Below, piece by piece: positions 15,810-24,565 of a stretch of DNA of 64,000 bases (the first letter of the stretch is position 1; each line of letters starts with the position of its first letter). A program made the position numbers and the translations under genes. The stretch comes from an uncultured Clostridia bacterium (GTDB taxonomy: Bacteria > Bacillota > Clostridia > Christensenellales > Borkfalkiaceae), in assembly GCA_947629575.1 (NCBI GenBank), contig CANREF010000004.1, positions 1 through 64,000 on the forward strand. The letters run 5' to 3'. The notes beneath the pieces were generated by a model. It was given only the letters and a program-made list of their open reading frames with translations. It was not told the DNA's origin and searched no databases.

Positions 15810-16763
15810 TTAGGAAATTCGCTCCCGCTGTTCCGATCGGGGAGGGGGGCAAGTGCTCTCCCCCGTGACGAGGGTGCAGCCGATCATGGCGCGGTGGGCG
15901 GGGATTCCGTTCATCAGATTTTCGAGGAGTGTGAAACCGCACTTTCCGAGTTCGGTGAAATTCTGCCTCACCGCGGTGAGCGAGGGGTCGGCGGGGAAAT
16001 GCACGTCGTCCGCGCCGATCACGGAGAGTTCTTCGGGAACGTTTATCCCTCTTCGCCCCGCGCAGTCGCACAAGTTACGCGCAAGTTTGTCGGAAGCGCA
16101 CACCGCCGCCGTAAAGTTGCCCGTCTCCAAGGCGCGTTCCACGCAGTTCTTTCCCCAAAATACGAGTTCGCCCTTTAACTTCACATCCCGTCCGAGAAGT
16201 CCGCGCACATAGCCCGCAAACCGCTCTGCGCCCGAGAAGCCCTCTTCGCAGAGGAAGGCGACGCGCTCATGCCCGAGAGAAAAGAGATAATTCACCGCTT
16301 CCTGCGTACCGCGCAGAAGATCGCTCTCCACACCCGCGACGAGGGGATTTCCCGTATAATAGCCGTTTGCGAGAACGGTGGGGTGACGGAGATGTTCCAG
16401 TTGCCGCTTGAAGGGTTCTCCGTCCCCGAGGAGGAATGCTCCATACAGACGGTTCGCGGCGAGATAGTCGTCGAGCTCAAGATCTTCGCCGGGCATCTCT
16501 TCCACCACGACATATCTTGCCCGCTCCGCAGCCACGCAAAACGAGCGGGCAGTCTCGCAGAGAGGGGAACTTATCGGCACCGTCCACAGGAGGGCGACCC
16601 TGCCGTTTACCGACCGCGCCTTACGGGAACGATAGCCTACCGACTGCGCATAATCGCAGATCGCTTTCCTCTTTTCCGCCGAGATGTCGGAAGATCCGTT
16701 GAGCGCCTTTGAGACCGTCGCATTGGAGATCCCGAGCGCTTTTGCAATGTCGCTGATCGTCAT
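15810..16763 (-). CDS. LacI-family transcriptional regulator
   Basis: 317 residues. N-terminal LacI helix-turn-helix and hinge (TISDIAKALGISNATVSKALNG, SDISAEKRKAICDYAQSVGY), then a periplasmic-binding-protein-like sensor domain; near the C-terminus ELSVIGADDVHFPADPSLTAVRQNFTELG is typical. No sugar genes are adjacent, so the ligand is unknown. The promoter carries a palindrome suggesting autoregulation. Confidence 0.9.
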   Translation of the reverse strand: MTISDIAKALGISNATVSKALNGSSDISAEKRKAICDYAQSVGYRSRKARSVNGRVALLWTVPISSPLCETARSFCVAAERARYVVVEEMPGEDLELDDYLAANRLYGAFLLGDGEPFKRQLEHLRHPTVLANGYYTGNPLVAGVESDLLRGTQEAVNYLFSLGHERVAFLCEEGFSGAERFAGYVRGLLGRDVKLKGELVFWGKNCVERALETGNFTAAVCASDKLARNLCDCAGRRGINVPEELSVIGADDVHFPADPSLTAVRQNFTELGKCGFTLLENLMNGIPAHRAMIGCTLVTGESTCPPPRSEQRERIS

Positions 16764-16786
16764 AGAGAGCTCATCCTCGGTGATTT

Positions 16787-16820
16787 ACTATAGTTTACCA
16801 CAATTTCCCATTTGTGTCAA
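16787..16820 (-). promoter_or_regulatory. Promoter and probable operator of the LacI gene
   Basis: On the minus strand TTGACA (16815-16820), 17-base spacer, TAAACT (16792-16797). The palindrome ACTATAGT (16787-16794), flanked by TTT and TTT/ACC, overlaps the -10 box and is a plausible self-operator. Confidence 0.65.
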
Positions 16821-16935
16821 GATGTATTTTTTCGAAAAACGTGAAATACGATCAAAATGCGGGGGAAGGGGGAAGCGGCGAAAGGAGCGCGGGAGGGGGA
16901 GCGGAAAAAAATATGGGAAATCACGCGGAAAATAG

Positions 16936-16964
16936 TTGCAATTTTTTTCGGATTCGTGTAAAAT
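16936..16964 (+). promoter_or_regulatory. Promoter of tRNA-Ser
   Basis: TTGCAA (16936-16941), 17-base spacer, TAAAAT (16959-16964), ending 13 bases before the tRNA. Confidence 0.7.
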
Positions 16965-16977
16965 AACGATAGTCTTT

Positions 16978-17068
16978 GCAGAGATGTCCGAGAGGCTTAA
17001 GGAGCACGATTGGAAATCGTGTGTAGGTCAAAAACTTACCGGAGGTTCGAATCCTCTTCTCTGCGCCA
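16978..17068 (+). tRNA. tRNA-Ser (GGA)
   Basis: Acceptor GCAGAGA pairs with TCTCTGC, discriminator G and an encoded CCA at 17066-17068. Anticodon stem CACGA/TCGTG with anticodon GGA at 17012-17014. A long variable arm (GTGTAGGTCAAAAACTTACC) marks it as class II serine. Confidence 0.95.
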
Positions 17069-17130
17069 TGAACGCCCGAGGGCTTTTTGCCCTCGGGCGT
17101 TCATGATTGTGAGCAGAGAAGAGGATTCGA
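17068..17130 (+). repeat. Hairpin plus inverted copy of the tRNA-Ser 3' end
   Basis: A 16-bp perfect hairpin (17068-17083 with 17089-17104, loop of five Ts) follows the tRNA. Eight bases later, 17113-17130 is an exact reverse complement of the last 18 transcribed bases of the tRNA body (17047-17064). Confidence 0.85.
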
Positions 17131-17749
17131 GGGGAGGCAAGCCGCCCCCTGTGCCCTTCCACGCGCGAGGGGGCGGCGCAGGTCGGCGGGCTCTACCGCC
17201 GACTTGACAATTGATAATTGTCAACCGTGCGCCGCGCTCAAGCGGCGAATCCTCTTCTCCGCGAGGTTCGTCCCGCCCGCATTCTTTCATGTCGAAGGGC
17301 GGCACGAGCGTTCCGATTTCCTTTTTCAAAGCGAAAATAAACTAACGCGAAGTAATCCTCTTCTCTGCCCGTCGCCGCAGAGAGGCGAAGTGGCGTCGCG
17401 CCAAATGTCATTTCGAGCGGAGCGCGAAGCGCGGAGTCGAGAAATCTTCACTACATTAAACTAAGGAAGAGATGTCTCGACTACGCTCGACATGACAAAT
17501 AGCAGGTCGCCCGCGTCATTCCGCCCCCTCCAAGGAGGGGGGCAGGGGGGTGGTGCTTGGCGTCTCTTACAGGGAAGATGTCGAGTGAAGCGAGATAACC
17601 CTTTCGGCGCTTCGACCACTTCCCCTACAAGGGGCAGCGAGAGTACGCTTCCCGCGTCAGTCCGTCCCGCGCGCAGTTCTGATTCTTAAAGCGCGGCACG
17701 AGCACGAAGTGCGAACTGTTTGCATGGGGAAAAATTTCCGAAAAAACTC
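17131..17749. repeat. Intergenic repeat remnants
   Basis: No gene is seen. Further pieces of the tRNA-Ser 3' end occur at 17246-17262 (one mismatch) and 17354-17368 (15 bases). A 9-bp inverted repeat with core GAT lies at 17204-17224. The block TCATTTCGAGCGGAGCGCGA near 17407 matches the repeat near 4800. Several CTCCAAGGAG-type hairpins lie around 17520-17640. Confidence 0.7.
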
Positions 17750-17795
17750 TTTACAGAAATTTGATTTTGGTATATAATATACAGTAGTATATTAT
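17750..17795 (+). promoter_or_regulatory. Promoter with overlapping palindromic operator
   Basis: TTTACA (17750-17755), 17-base spacer, TATAAT (17773-17778). A perfect 9-bp inverted repeat, ATAATATAC-AGTA-GTATATTAT (17774-17795), covers the -10 box and the likely transcription start, so the two downstream membrane-protein genes are probably repressed by a dimeric regulator. Confidence 0.65.
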
Positions 17796-17843
17796 GTGCA
17801 GGCGCATCCGCGGACTATTTGGATGCCTCCGCCGAAGGGGAAG

Positions 17844-18668
17844 ATGATGCGGACCGTGTTCGAACATTGGAAATACATCGTGAGAAATCTCTGGTTTTTA
17901 CTGCCGTTTGCAGTGATGCCGGCGATCTTTCTCGCCCTCTCGGTGGATTATGGCGGAGTGGAGCTTGTAGCGCGGAGCTTTTTCACGGGAACGCTTGAAC
18001 TTGAATTCTTCGAGATCTTCCGCGCGTGGAGTTTCTTTCGGTTCGATTCCGCGCTCGGCGTCATATATAGCTGTCTTGCGCTCATCTGCCTTGTGGTTTT
18101 CACCTCTTTGCTCCTTGCTTTCGTGGAAAAGCACATGCGCATCGGAAAGCGCACGCTGAGCGGCGTCTTTTCCCAGCTCGGCAGCCATATCGGCGCATTC
18201 ATCGGAGTGGTGTTCTTTTTCTTCGCGCTCTATGAACTCTGGGCGCTCGTGCTCTCCGCTGTGCTCTTTGCGATCGCGGCGATCAAAGCAAAGGGATTTG
18301 CCTGCTTTTTGTTCGCCTTCACGTGCGTCGTCTTTGTCTTTGTGCTCCTCTTTCTCATATCCGTCTTCTACCTGTGGCTGCCCTGTATGCAGATCACGGG
18401 GTTCGGACCGTACAACGCCTTCCTCTATTCCTACCGCCTCGCGGTGGGGGTGCGGTGGAAGCTCATCCTCTCCCTTCTCATCACCTATGTGCCTTGCTTT
18501 GTGATCATCACGGGCAGCGCATTCGGTCCGGATATCCTCACGGGATTGATCGCATTCCTGCTCTTTCTGTTCGCATATCTCAGTTTTTGCGTACGGATGG
18601 AGTCCCTCTATTTTGAAACCGACAAGTTAGACAGGGAGGACCTGCTTCGCAGTTACAGGGAGCTTTGA
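17844..18668 (+). CDS. Polytopic membrane protein, unknown function
   Basis: About 274 residues with five or six strongly hydrophobic segments. An N-terminal amphipathic stretch (FEHWKYIVRNLW) precedes the first span. I recognise no family. The start is taken at 17844/17847 (MMRTVFEHW); the reading frame is open from 17796 but that part overlaps the operator. It is followed after one base by another membrane protein of similar layout, and the two probably act together. Confidence 0.7.
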   Translation: MMRTVFEHWKYIVRNLWFLLPFAVMPAIFLALSVDYGGVELVARSFFTGTLELEFFEIFRAWSFFRFDSALGVIYSCLALICLVVFTSLLLAFVEKHMRIGKRTLSGVFSQLGSHIGAFIGVVFFFFALYELWALVLSAVLFAIAAIKAKGFACFLFAFTCVVFVFVLLFLISVFYLWLPCMQITGFGPYNAFLYSYRLAVGVRWKLILSLLITYVPCFVIITGSAFGPDILTGLIAFLLFLFAYLSFCVRMESLYFETDKLDREDLLRSYREL

Positions 18669-18669
18669 A

Positions 18670-19626
18670 ATGAGATTCAGAAACGCCTTTCGTATGTTCG
18701 TCAACAACTTCGGCAACGTCTACAAGCTGCTCTTGTTTCGGCTTGTGACGAATGTCCTTGTCTTCAGCCTGATGTACGCCGTCATAACGCTCGGGCTGCA
18801 TGTCATCTTTTCGAGTGCGGAAGCCAAGCACATCCTCACGCTCATAGGGGATTTCTTTACCGCCCTCACTTCGGGAAAGACCGAATTCCTTGTGAACTTC
18901 CGCACCGAATTCGCCTCGGCTCTGAAAGACCTGCTCCTCCTGCTCGGCGCGAACATCGGCTCTATCGTGGGTTCGATCATCGGCGTAGTGCTGCTCTTCC
19001 TTGTGGGACGTTTCCTGAACGGCACCGCTCTCTTTGCAACGGCGTCCATTCTCAACGATAGGATGGCATTCTATGGGATCACCCGTTTCTCGTCCGCCTA
19101 TTTCCGTGACCTCGCAAGGGCAACGCTGTATCAGGTCATCTATGTGCCGCTCTCCTTCGTCTACGATCTTCTGAGCCTCGTGGCATGCTGGTTCCTCTTC
19201 TTCTTTATTCCCTCTCTTTTGACTTCGTGGGGATTTTTCACCATTCTGCTCGGGCTGTCTCTTTCCGTTGCCGCCTTCATTTGCCTTGAATCTCTGAAAA
19301 TGACCTTCATCTCGGCATGGCTACCCGCGGTCGTCTCCGAAAACAAGGGCGTCGGCGCCGCGTTCAAGGAAAGTTTTCGCGCAAGGCGCGGCTTTGCGGG
19401 AAGATTTTCCACCTACCTCATCGCTCTCTATCTTTTGGTCGTTCTCAATCTCATGTTCGGCATCTTCACGCTCGGGAGCTTGCTCATCATCTCCATTCCC
19501 GCAAGTCATCTGTTTATCCTGAGCCTGCAATTTGTTCATTATTATGAAGACAACAACAAAAAATATTTCCTCTCTTTCCGCAAGATCTCGGGCGCGGACG
19601 GCAAGCCAGAGGGCATGGGGGATTGA
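18670..19626 (+). CDS. Polytopic membrane protein, unknown function
   Basis: 318 residues with about six hydrophobic segments and a similar opening to the previous protein (FRNAFRMFVNNFGNVYKLLLF). The charged end KKYFLSFRKISGADGKPEGMGD is cytosolic by the positive-inside rule. It resembles in layout the large group of clostridial membrane proteins that sit before glycolytic genes, but I cannot name it. The stop overlaps the reading frame opening of the phosphohexomutase gene; the three genes look like one operon. Confidence 0.7.
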   Translation: MRFRNAFRMFVNNFGNVYKLLLFRLVTNVLVFSLMYAVITLGLHVIFSSAEAKHILTLIGDFFTALTSGKTEFLVNFRTEFASALKDLLLLLGANIGSIVGSIIGVVLLFLVGRFLNGTALFATASILNDRMAFYGITRFSSAYFRDLARATLYQVIYVPLSFVYDLLSLVACWFLFFFIPSLLTSWGFFTILLGLSLSVAAFICLESLKMTFISAWLPAVVSENKGVGAAFKESFRARRGFAGRFSTYLIALYLLVVLNLMFGIFTLGSLLIISIPASHLFILSLQFVHYYEDNNKKYFLSFRKISGADGKPEGMGD

Positions 19627-19646
19627 GGAAAAGGACGGAAAAAGCT

Positions 19647-21365
19647 ATGACGTATCAAGAAATTTATGACAAATGGTTAAATGACCCCCGCCTTCCCGCC
19701 GTTTATGCGGACGAACTGAAGAAGATCGCCGCCGACGAAAAGGAGAAGGAATACCGCTTCGGCGGGGAGCTTCAATTCGGTACTGCGGGTATGCGCGGCA
19801 TCATCGGCTGCGGCACGAACATGATGAACGAGTTCACCGTCATGCGCGCCACGCAGGGGTTATCGGAATATCTTGTTACGCTCGGGAAGGAGGCGATGGA
19901 GCGCGGGGTCGTCATCTCTTACGATACGCGCAGGAATTCCCGCCTGTTCGCCGAAAAGTCCGCGGCGGTGCTTGCGAAAAACGGCGTCCGCGCCTTTTTG
20001 TTCGACGGCGTTCATCCCGTTCCGATGCTCTCCTATGCGGTGCGCTATCTCCATGCCGCGGCGGGGATCATGATCACCGCTTCCCACAATCCGAAGGAAT
20101 ACAACGGCTATAAAGTTTACGGTGAAGACGGTGCGCAGATGTCCCCCGAGGCAACGGCGCTCGTCGTGGGCTACATCGGCAAGATCGGCGACTATTTGTC
20201 CGTGCAGGGCGAGGCGGACAGTCCTCTCATCCTTCCCGTTTCCGCGGAAGTGGACGAGAGCTATCTTCGCGAGCTCGAGGGGCTTACCCTGTCCAAGAAG
20301 GCGGTGGAAAAGTGCGGGAAAGATCTCAAACTCGTCTATACTCCCGTGCACGGGTCGGGCTATCTGCCCGTCACCCGCATTTTGAAGCGGCTCGGGATCA
20401 ATGTGACCGTTGTGCGGGAACAGATCGGGGAAGACCCCGACTTTTCCACGGTGAAAGTGCCCAATCCCGAATTCAAGGAGACCTTATCGATGGGGATCGC
20501 GCTCGCAGGTGAGATCGACGCCGACGTCGTGTTCGGCACAGATCCCGACTCCGACCGTTTGGGCGTCGCCGTAAAAAACAGCGAGGGGGAATTCGTCGCT
20601 CTCTCGGGCAATCAGGTGGGCGTCCTTCTGCTCGACTATATCCTCACCCGCCTCAAGGAGGAGAACGCGCTTCCAAAAGACGCCGCGGTCGTCAAGTCCT
20701 TCGTCTCAACGGGAATGGCAAAGCCCATCTGCGATGAGTTCGGCGTGACCCTTTTCGAAACGCCCGTGGGCTTCAAATTTATCGGGGAAAAGATCAAAGA
20801 GTGGGAAGAGGACGGTTCGCACACCTTTGTGTTCGGCTTTGAGGAGAGCTGCGGATATCTCCGCGGAACTCATGCCCGCGACAAGGACGCTGTGGTCGCA
20901 AGTATGCTCTGTGCGGAGATGGTGTGCTACTATGCCTATCTCGGCAAGACGGTGTATGAAAGACTTCTCGAGCTCTATCAAAAATACGGCTACGTGCTGG
21001 ATAAAAACATCTCGGTGCAATATTCGGGGCTGAACGCCATGAAGGAAATGAACACCGTCGTGGATGCGCTCAAGCAGCTTTCTGTCACCAGCTTCGGTCC
21101 TTATGCCGTGGCGGCGGTGCGGGACTATTCCGCGGACATAAGGAGAACGCGGGAGGGCAGGGAAGAGCCGCTGAACATTCCGAAGTGCAACTGCATCTAC
21201 TATGAGCTCGAGGGCGGGGGATTCGTGTGCGTCCGTCCGAGCGGAACGGAGCCCAAGCTCAAACTCTATTTCTCTCTCCGCGGGGAGAGCGAAAGGAGCG
21301 TGGGCGCGGCGCTCGCGCTCGTGCAGGCGGACGCGGAGGAATTGCTCGCGCGTGCACGCGGCTGA
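19647..21365 (+). CDS. Phospho-sugar mutase (phosphoglucomutase/phosphomannomutase)
   Basis: 572 residues, the long alpha-D-phosphohexomutase type (PgcA-like). The phosphoserine loop is TASHNPKEYNGYK (about 145-157), the metal loop DPDSDR (about 298-303), the sugar loop GFEESCGYLRG and the phosphate loop RPSGTEPK (about 530-537). All catalytic elements are present. It interconverts glucose-1-P and glucose-6-P, or the mannose equivalents. The start at 19647 (MTYQEIYDKWLND) fits the family; the frame is open from 19623. Confidence 0.92.
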   Translation: MTYQEIYDKWLNDPRLPAVYADELKKIAADEKEKEYRFGGELQFGTAGMRGIIGCGTNMMNEFTVMRATQGLSEYLVTLGKEAMERGVVISYDTRRNSRLFAEKSAAVLAKNGVRAFLFDGVHPVPMLSYAVRYLHAAAGIMITASHNPKEYNGYKVYGEDGAQMSPEATALVVGYIGKIGDYLSVQGEADSPLILPVSAEVDESYLRELEGLTLSKKAVEKCGKDLKLVYTPVHGSGYLPVTRILKRLGINVTVVREQIGEDPDFSTVKVPNPEFKETLSMGIALAGEIDADVVFGTDPDSDRLGVAVKNSEGEFVALSGNQVGVLLLDYILTRLKEENALPKDAAVVKSFVSTGMAKPICDEFGVTLFETPVGFKFIGEKIKEWEEDGSHTFVFGFEESCGYLRGTHARDKDAVVASMLCAEMVCYYAYLGKTVYERLLELYQKYGYVLDKNISVQYSGLNAMKEMNTVVDALKQLSVTSFGPYAVAAVRDYSADIRRTREGREEPLNIPKCNCIYYELEGGGFVCVRPSGTEPKLKLYFSLRGESERSVGAALALVQADAEELLARARG

Positions 21366-21403
21366 AAAATTTCGGGAAATTCCCAATTTGCGCCCGAAAA
21401 AAA

Positions 21404-21432
21404 TTGACAAGGAAAATTCTGTCTGCTATAAT
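21404..21432 (+). promoter_or_regulatory. Promoter of rpsU
   Basis: TTGACA (21404-21409), 17-base spacer, TATAAT (21427-21432): consensus SigA promoter, as expected for a ribosomal protein gene. Confidence 0.85.
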
Positions 21433-21473
21433 ATTCGCAAATAAGTGCTTCGGCGAAGGAGGGTTGAGGAGAG

Positions 21474-21650
21474 ATGTCTACGATCAGGGTCGGTGATAAC
21501 GAGAATCTGGAAAGCGCGCTGCGCCGTTTCAAGAGAAAGTGCTCGCGCGACGGCATCATCGGGGATCTCCGTAAAAAGGAGTTCTACGAAAAGCCTTCCG
21601 TCAAGAAGAGAAAGAAAGCCGAAGCGGCAAGAAAGAGAAACAGAGGTTAA
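21474..21650 (+). CDS. rpsU: 30S ribosomal protein S21
   Basis: 58 residues, beginning [20 protein letters not shown] and ending with a run of Lys/Arg ([15 protein letters not shown]), full length for S21. Ribosome site GAGGAGAG just upstream. Its own promoter and terminator make it a single-gene unit; yqeY, which often follows, is absent. Confidence 0.97.
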   Translation: MSTIRVGDNENLESALRRFKRKCSRDGIIGDLRKKEFYEKPSVKKRKKAEAARKRNRG

Positions 21651-21655
21651 AGTCG

Positions 21656-21683
21656 ATCCGTAACGAGAGTTACGGATTTTTTC
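21656..21683 (+). terminator. Terminator of rpsU
   Basis: ATCCGTAAC-GAGA-GTTACGGAT stem followed by TTTTTT. Confidence 0.9.
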
Positions 21684-21733
21684 TGCAAAAAATGTCGCAT
21701 GGCGGGTAAAAATGCCGAAGGAAGGAGACAGCT

Positions 21734-22126
21734 ATGGAGCGCACATGGAAAACGCTTGCAAAAGAGGCCAAGGCACGTATGAAAAACGGATTCTGGCACG
21801 AATGCGAGAAAAAGCTGGACAACGAGCGCACCTATGCGAAGGAACAGGGCATCAACGAGGGGAAGATGGAACTCTACTTCCGCCAAAAGGTGGAGACGGA
21901 GATCCGCGGCGAAGCGCCCGACGAATTCTATCTCAAGGTAAAGGAACTCCTCATGAGCGAGGGGGAAGTCTCGGACGCCATCGGCAGGCTCATGGACAAG
22001 GAATATTACGAAGGACTTTCCTATTCGGAAAAGCAGCGCTATACCCTCGAACTCTCCGAAAAATATCTGCAGGCGCTCGAGCGCTTCAAGAGAGAATACG
22101 AGTTCGAGCTCAAGGGCAGGGCGTAG
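21734..22126 (+). CDS. Small charged protein, unknown function
   Basis: 130 residues, highly charged and predicted almost entirely helical, with no membrane segment. It has clear codon bias like its neighbours and a good ribosome site (GGAAGGAGA), so it is probably real. Residues 1-50 (TWKTLAKEAKARMKNGFWHE) could form a coiled coil. It occupies the position where yqeY is often found after rpsU, but shows no YqeY similarity to my eye. No function is assigned. Confidence 0.65.
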   Translation: MERTWKTLAKEAKARMKNGFWHECEKKLDNERTYAKEQGINEGKMELYFRQKVETEIRGEAPDEFYLKVKELLMSEGEVSDAIGRLMDKEYYEGLSYSEKQRYTLELSEKYLQALERFKREYEFELKGRA

Positions 22127-22191
22127 GGCGGGTAGGCTGCGGCGTTCCGCCCTTTGCTCTCTTTTTTCTTGCGAAATCCTTCCCGCGACGC

Positions 22192-22221
22192 TTGCGCAGG
22201 CGGGGAGTTTTATGCTATAAT
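22192..22221 (+). promoter_or_regulatory. Promoter of pcrA, placed for a near-leaderless mRNA
   Basis: TTGCGC (22192-22197), 18-base spacer, TATAAT (22216-22221), with the ATG only 8 bases further (22230). Confidence 0.65.
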
Positions 22222-22229
22222 AAAGAAGT

Positions 22230-24554
22230 ATGGAAACTCTTACGCTCAACGAAGAACAGAAGCTGCCCGTCTATGATACCGAGGGCGCAGTGCTCGTGCT
22301 CGCGGGAGCGGGCAGCGGGAAGACCCGCGTTTTAACGGCGCGCATCGCCCACCTCGTGGGCGACCTCGGCGTTTCCCCCTCCAATATCCTCGCGATCACG
22401 TTCACCAACAAAGCCGCGAACGAAATGAAGGAGCGGCTGCTCTCCATGACCGACATCGCGGGCATGTGGGTGTGCACCATCCATTCCATGTGCGTGAAGA
22501 TCTTGCGCATGTATGCCGACCGCAGGGGGCTCAACGAGAACTTTTCCATTTATTCCGAACAGGAACGCGCCGCCGTCATCAAACAGGCTTACAAGGAGTG
22601 CGGCTTCGCCGAAGAGGACGCCCTCAAAACGGTGAAATATCATATCTCCAACGCCAAGATGCTCGGACTTTCTCCCGACGAATACCGCCGCCGCTTCTCC
22701 AATGAGAGGAGCGTGGAAGAGAGCTGCAAGGTGTATGAAAAGTACAACGAGCACCTGAAGCAGAACAACGCGCTCGATTTTGACGATCTTCTGCTCGAGG
22801 CGCGGGATCTTCTGGCGCAGGACGCCGAGGCGCGCAATTTTTTTGCGGGGAAATTCCGCTATATCCATGTGGACGAGTTTCAGGACACCAACGCCGTGCA
22901 GTTCGAGATCGTCAAGATGCTCGCCTCCGTCCACGGGAATCTGTTCGTCGTGGGCGACGACGACCAGTCTATCTACGGCTGGCGGGGGGCGGAGATCGCG
23001 AACATCCTCGACTTCGAGCACACCTATCCCAAGGCGAAGACCTATAAATTACAGCAGAATTACCGCTCCACCAAGGCGATCCTCTCTCTGGCGAACGCCT
23101 CCATCCGCAAAAACAGAAAGCGCAAGAGCAAACAGCTCTGGACGGAGAACGGGGAAGGGGAGAAACCCGTCTATTACGAGGCGGACGAGGAGGCGGGGGA
23201 AGCCCTCTATTGTGCCCATATCATCACCGAATACCGCAGAATGGGCTATAAACTGTCCGACTTCGCCGTGCTCATGCGCATCAACGCCCTTACCCGTTCC
23301 TACGAGCAGGAATTTACCAAATACGGCATTTCCTACAAGGTATTCGGCGGGTTCAAATTCTTTGAACGCAAGGAGATCAAGGATGTGCTCGCCTACCTCA
23401 GGATCGCCTCAAACCCCTTCGACAGCGAGGCGGTACAGCGGGTGATCAACGTGCCGCGGCGGGGAATCGGCGAGAAGACGGTCGCGACCCTTTGGAACTA
23501 CGCGAACGGGGAGGAGCTCTCCCTCTTCGACGCCGTTCTCGAATGCGACGCTCTCCCCCTGTCGGACGGGATCAAGACCAAACTGCACTCCTTCGGCGGC
23601 TTTATAAAGGAGCTCGTCGCGCAGTCGCAGGACCTTCCCTTGGACAGGCTTACCGATCTGCTCATCAAAAAGAGCGGCATCTACGACATGTATTTCGACG
23701 GCACGGACGAGGGGGCGGCAAAGCGCGCCAATCTCGACGAATTCCAGAATTCGGTCGAAGAGTTCGTCCGCATGAATCCCGAGGGCACGCTGTCCGACTA
23801 TCTCCAGCAGATCACCCTCTATTCGGATACCGACGAAATGGACGACGGCGATTATGTGACGATCGCGACCATCCATTCCGTAAAGGGGTTGGAATTCCGC
23901 AATGTGTTCCTCGTCGGGCTCGAGGAGAACATCATGCCCACCCCGCGCGCCCTCGATGAGAACGGTTCTCTCGAGGAAGAGCGGCGGCTCATGTATGTCG
24001 CCATAACGCGGGCAAAGGAAAAACTTTGGCTCACCCGCAGCCGCAGCCGCTATCTGTACGGCAGAAGAGAGCCCACTGTGCGTTCCCGCTTTGTGGAAGA
24101 GCTCAAGGACGAACTCGGCATTTCGGAGACGAGAGCGCGGTATACGGGGGACTTTGGCAGCGGTTACGACTACGGCGCGCGGCGGAGAGGGGGCTACGGG
24201 TTTGGAAATTCCGCGCCCCGCTCCGTGGGCAGATACGAGAGCGGCGAAGGGAACATTTACGGCTCGGGAGTTGCGCCCGCCCGCTCATCCGCCCCTTCCG
24301 CCTCTTCTTCCGCATCTTCCGTCTCTTCTTCCGCGCCCCCGCGCCCCGCAAGGACGGTCGCAACGCAGTCCACCGCGGGAGTGGAGCTCACGCGCTTTCA
24401 GGTGGGCGTAAAGGTACGGCATACCCGTTTCGGCGAGGGGGTGATCACGGCGCTGCGCGGGCAGCAGAGCAATCTCATCCTCACGGTGCATTTCGAGACT
24501 TACGGCAACAAAGATCTCGCCGCCGTCCTGGCGCCGCTTGAGATCATCGGATAA
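22230..24554 (+). CDS. pcrA: ATP-dependent DNA helicase PcrA (UvrD family)
   Basis: 774 residues. Motif I GAGSGKTRVL (about 27-36), motif Ia ITFTNKAANEM, motif II VDEFQDTN, motif III DDDQSIYGWRGAE, motif IV QNYRST, motif V SVKGLEF and motif VI YVAITRAKEKL are all present. A low-complexity Ser/Pro/Ala linker (about 680-715) leads to the C-terminal Tudor-like RNA-polymerase-binding domain (VKVRHTRFGEGVI). It unwinds DNA in repair and removes RecA and stalled polymerase. It is 11 bases upstream of ligA, the usual pcrA-ligA pair. Confidence 0.95.
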   Translation: METLTLNEEQKLPVYDTEGAVLVLAGAGSGKTRVLTARIAHLVGDLGVSPSNILAITFTNKAANEMKERLLSMTDIAGMWVCTIHSMCVKILRMYADRRGLNENFSIYSEQERAAVIKQAYKECGFAEEDALKTVKYHISNAKMLGLSPDEYRRRFSNERSVEESCKVYEKYNEHLKQNNALDFDDLLLEARDLLAQDAEARNFFAGKFRYIHVDEFQDTNAVQFEIVKMLASVHGNLFVVGDDDQSIYGWRGAEIANILDFEHTYPKAKTYKLQQNYRSTKAILSLANASIRKNRKRKSKQLWTENGEGEKPVYYEADEEAGEALYCAHIITEYRRMGYKLSDFAVLMRINALTRSYEQEFTKYGISYKVFGGFKFFERKEIKDVLAYLRIASNPFDSEAVQRVINVPRRGIGEKTVATLWNYANGEELSLFDAVLECDALPLSDGIKTKLHSFGGFIKELVAQSQDLPLDRLTDLLIKKSGIYDMYFDGTDEGAAKRANLDEFQNSVEEFVRMNPEGTLSDYLQQITLYSDTDEMDDGDYVTIATIHSVKGLEFRNVFLVGLEENIMPTPRALDENGSLEEERRLMYVAITRAKEKLWLTRSRSRYLYGRREPTVRSRFVEELKDELGISETRARYTGDFGSGYDYGARRRGGYGFGNSAPRSVGRYESGEGNIYGSGVAPARSSAPSASSSASSVSSSAPPRPARTVATQSTAGVELTRFQVGVKVRHTRFGEGVITALRGQQSNLILTVHFETYGNKDLAAVLAPLEIIG

Positions 24555-24565
24555 GGAGGGAGATC

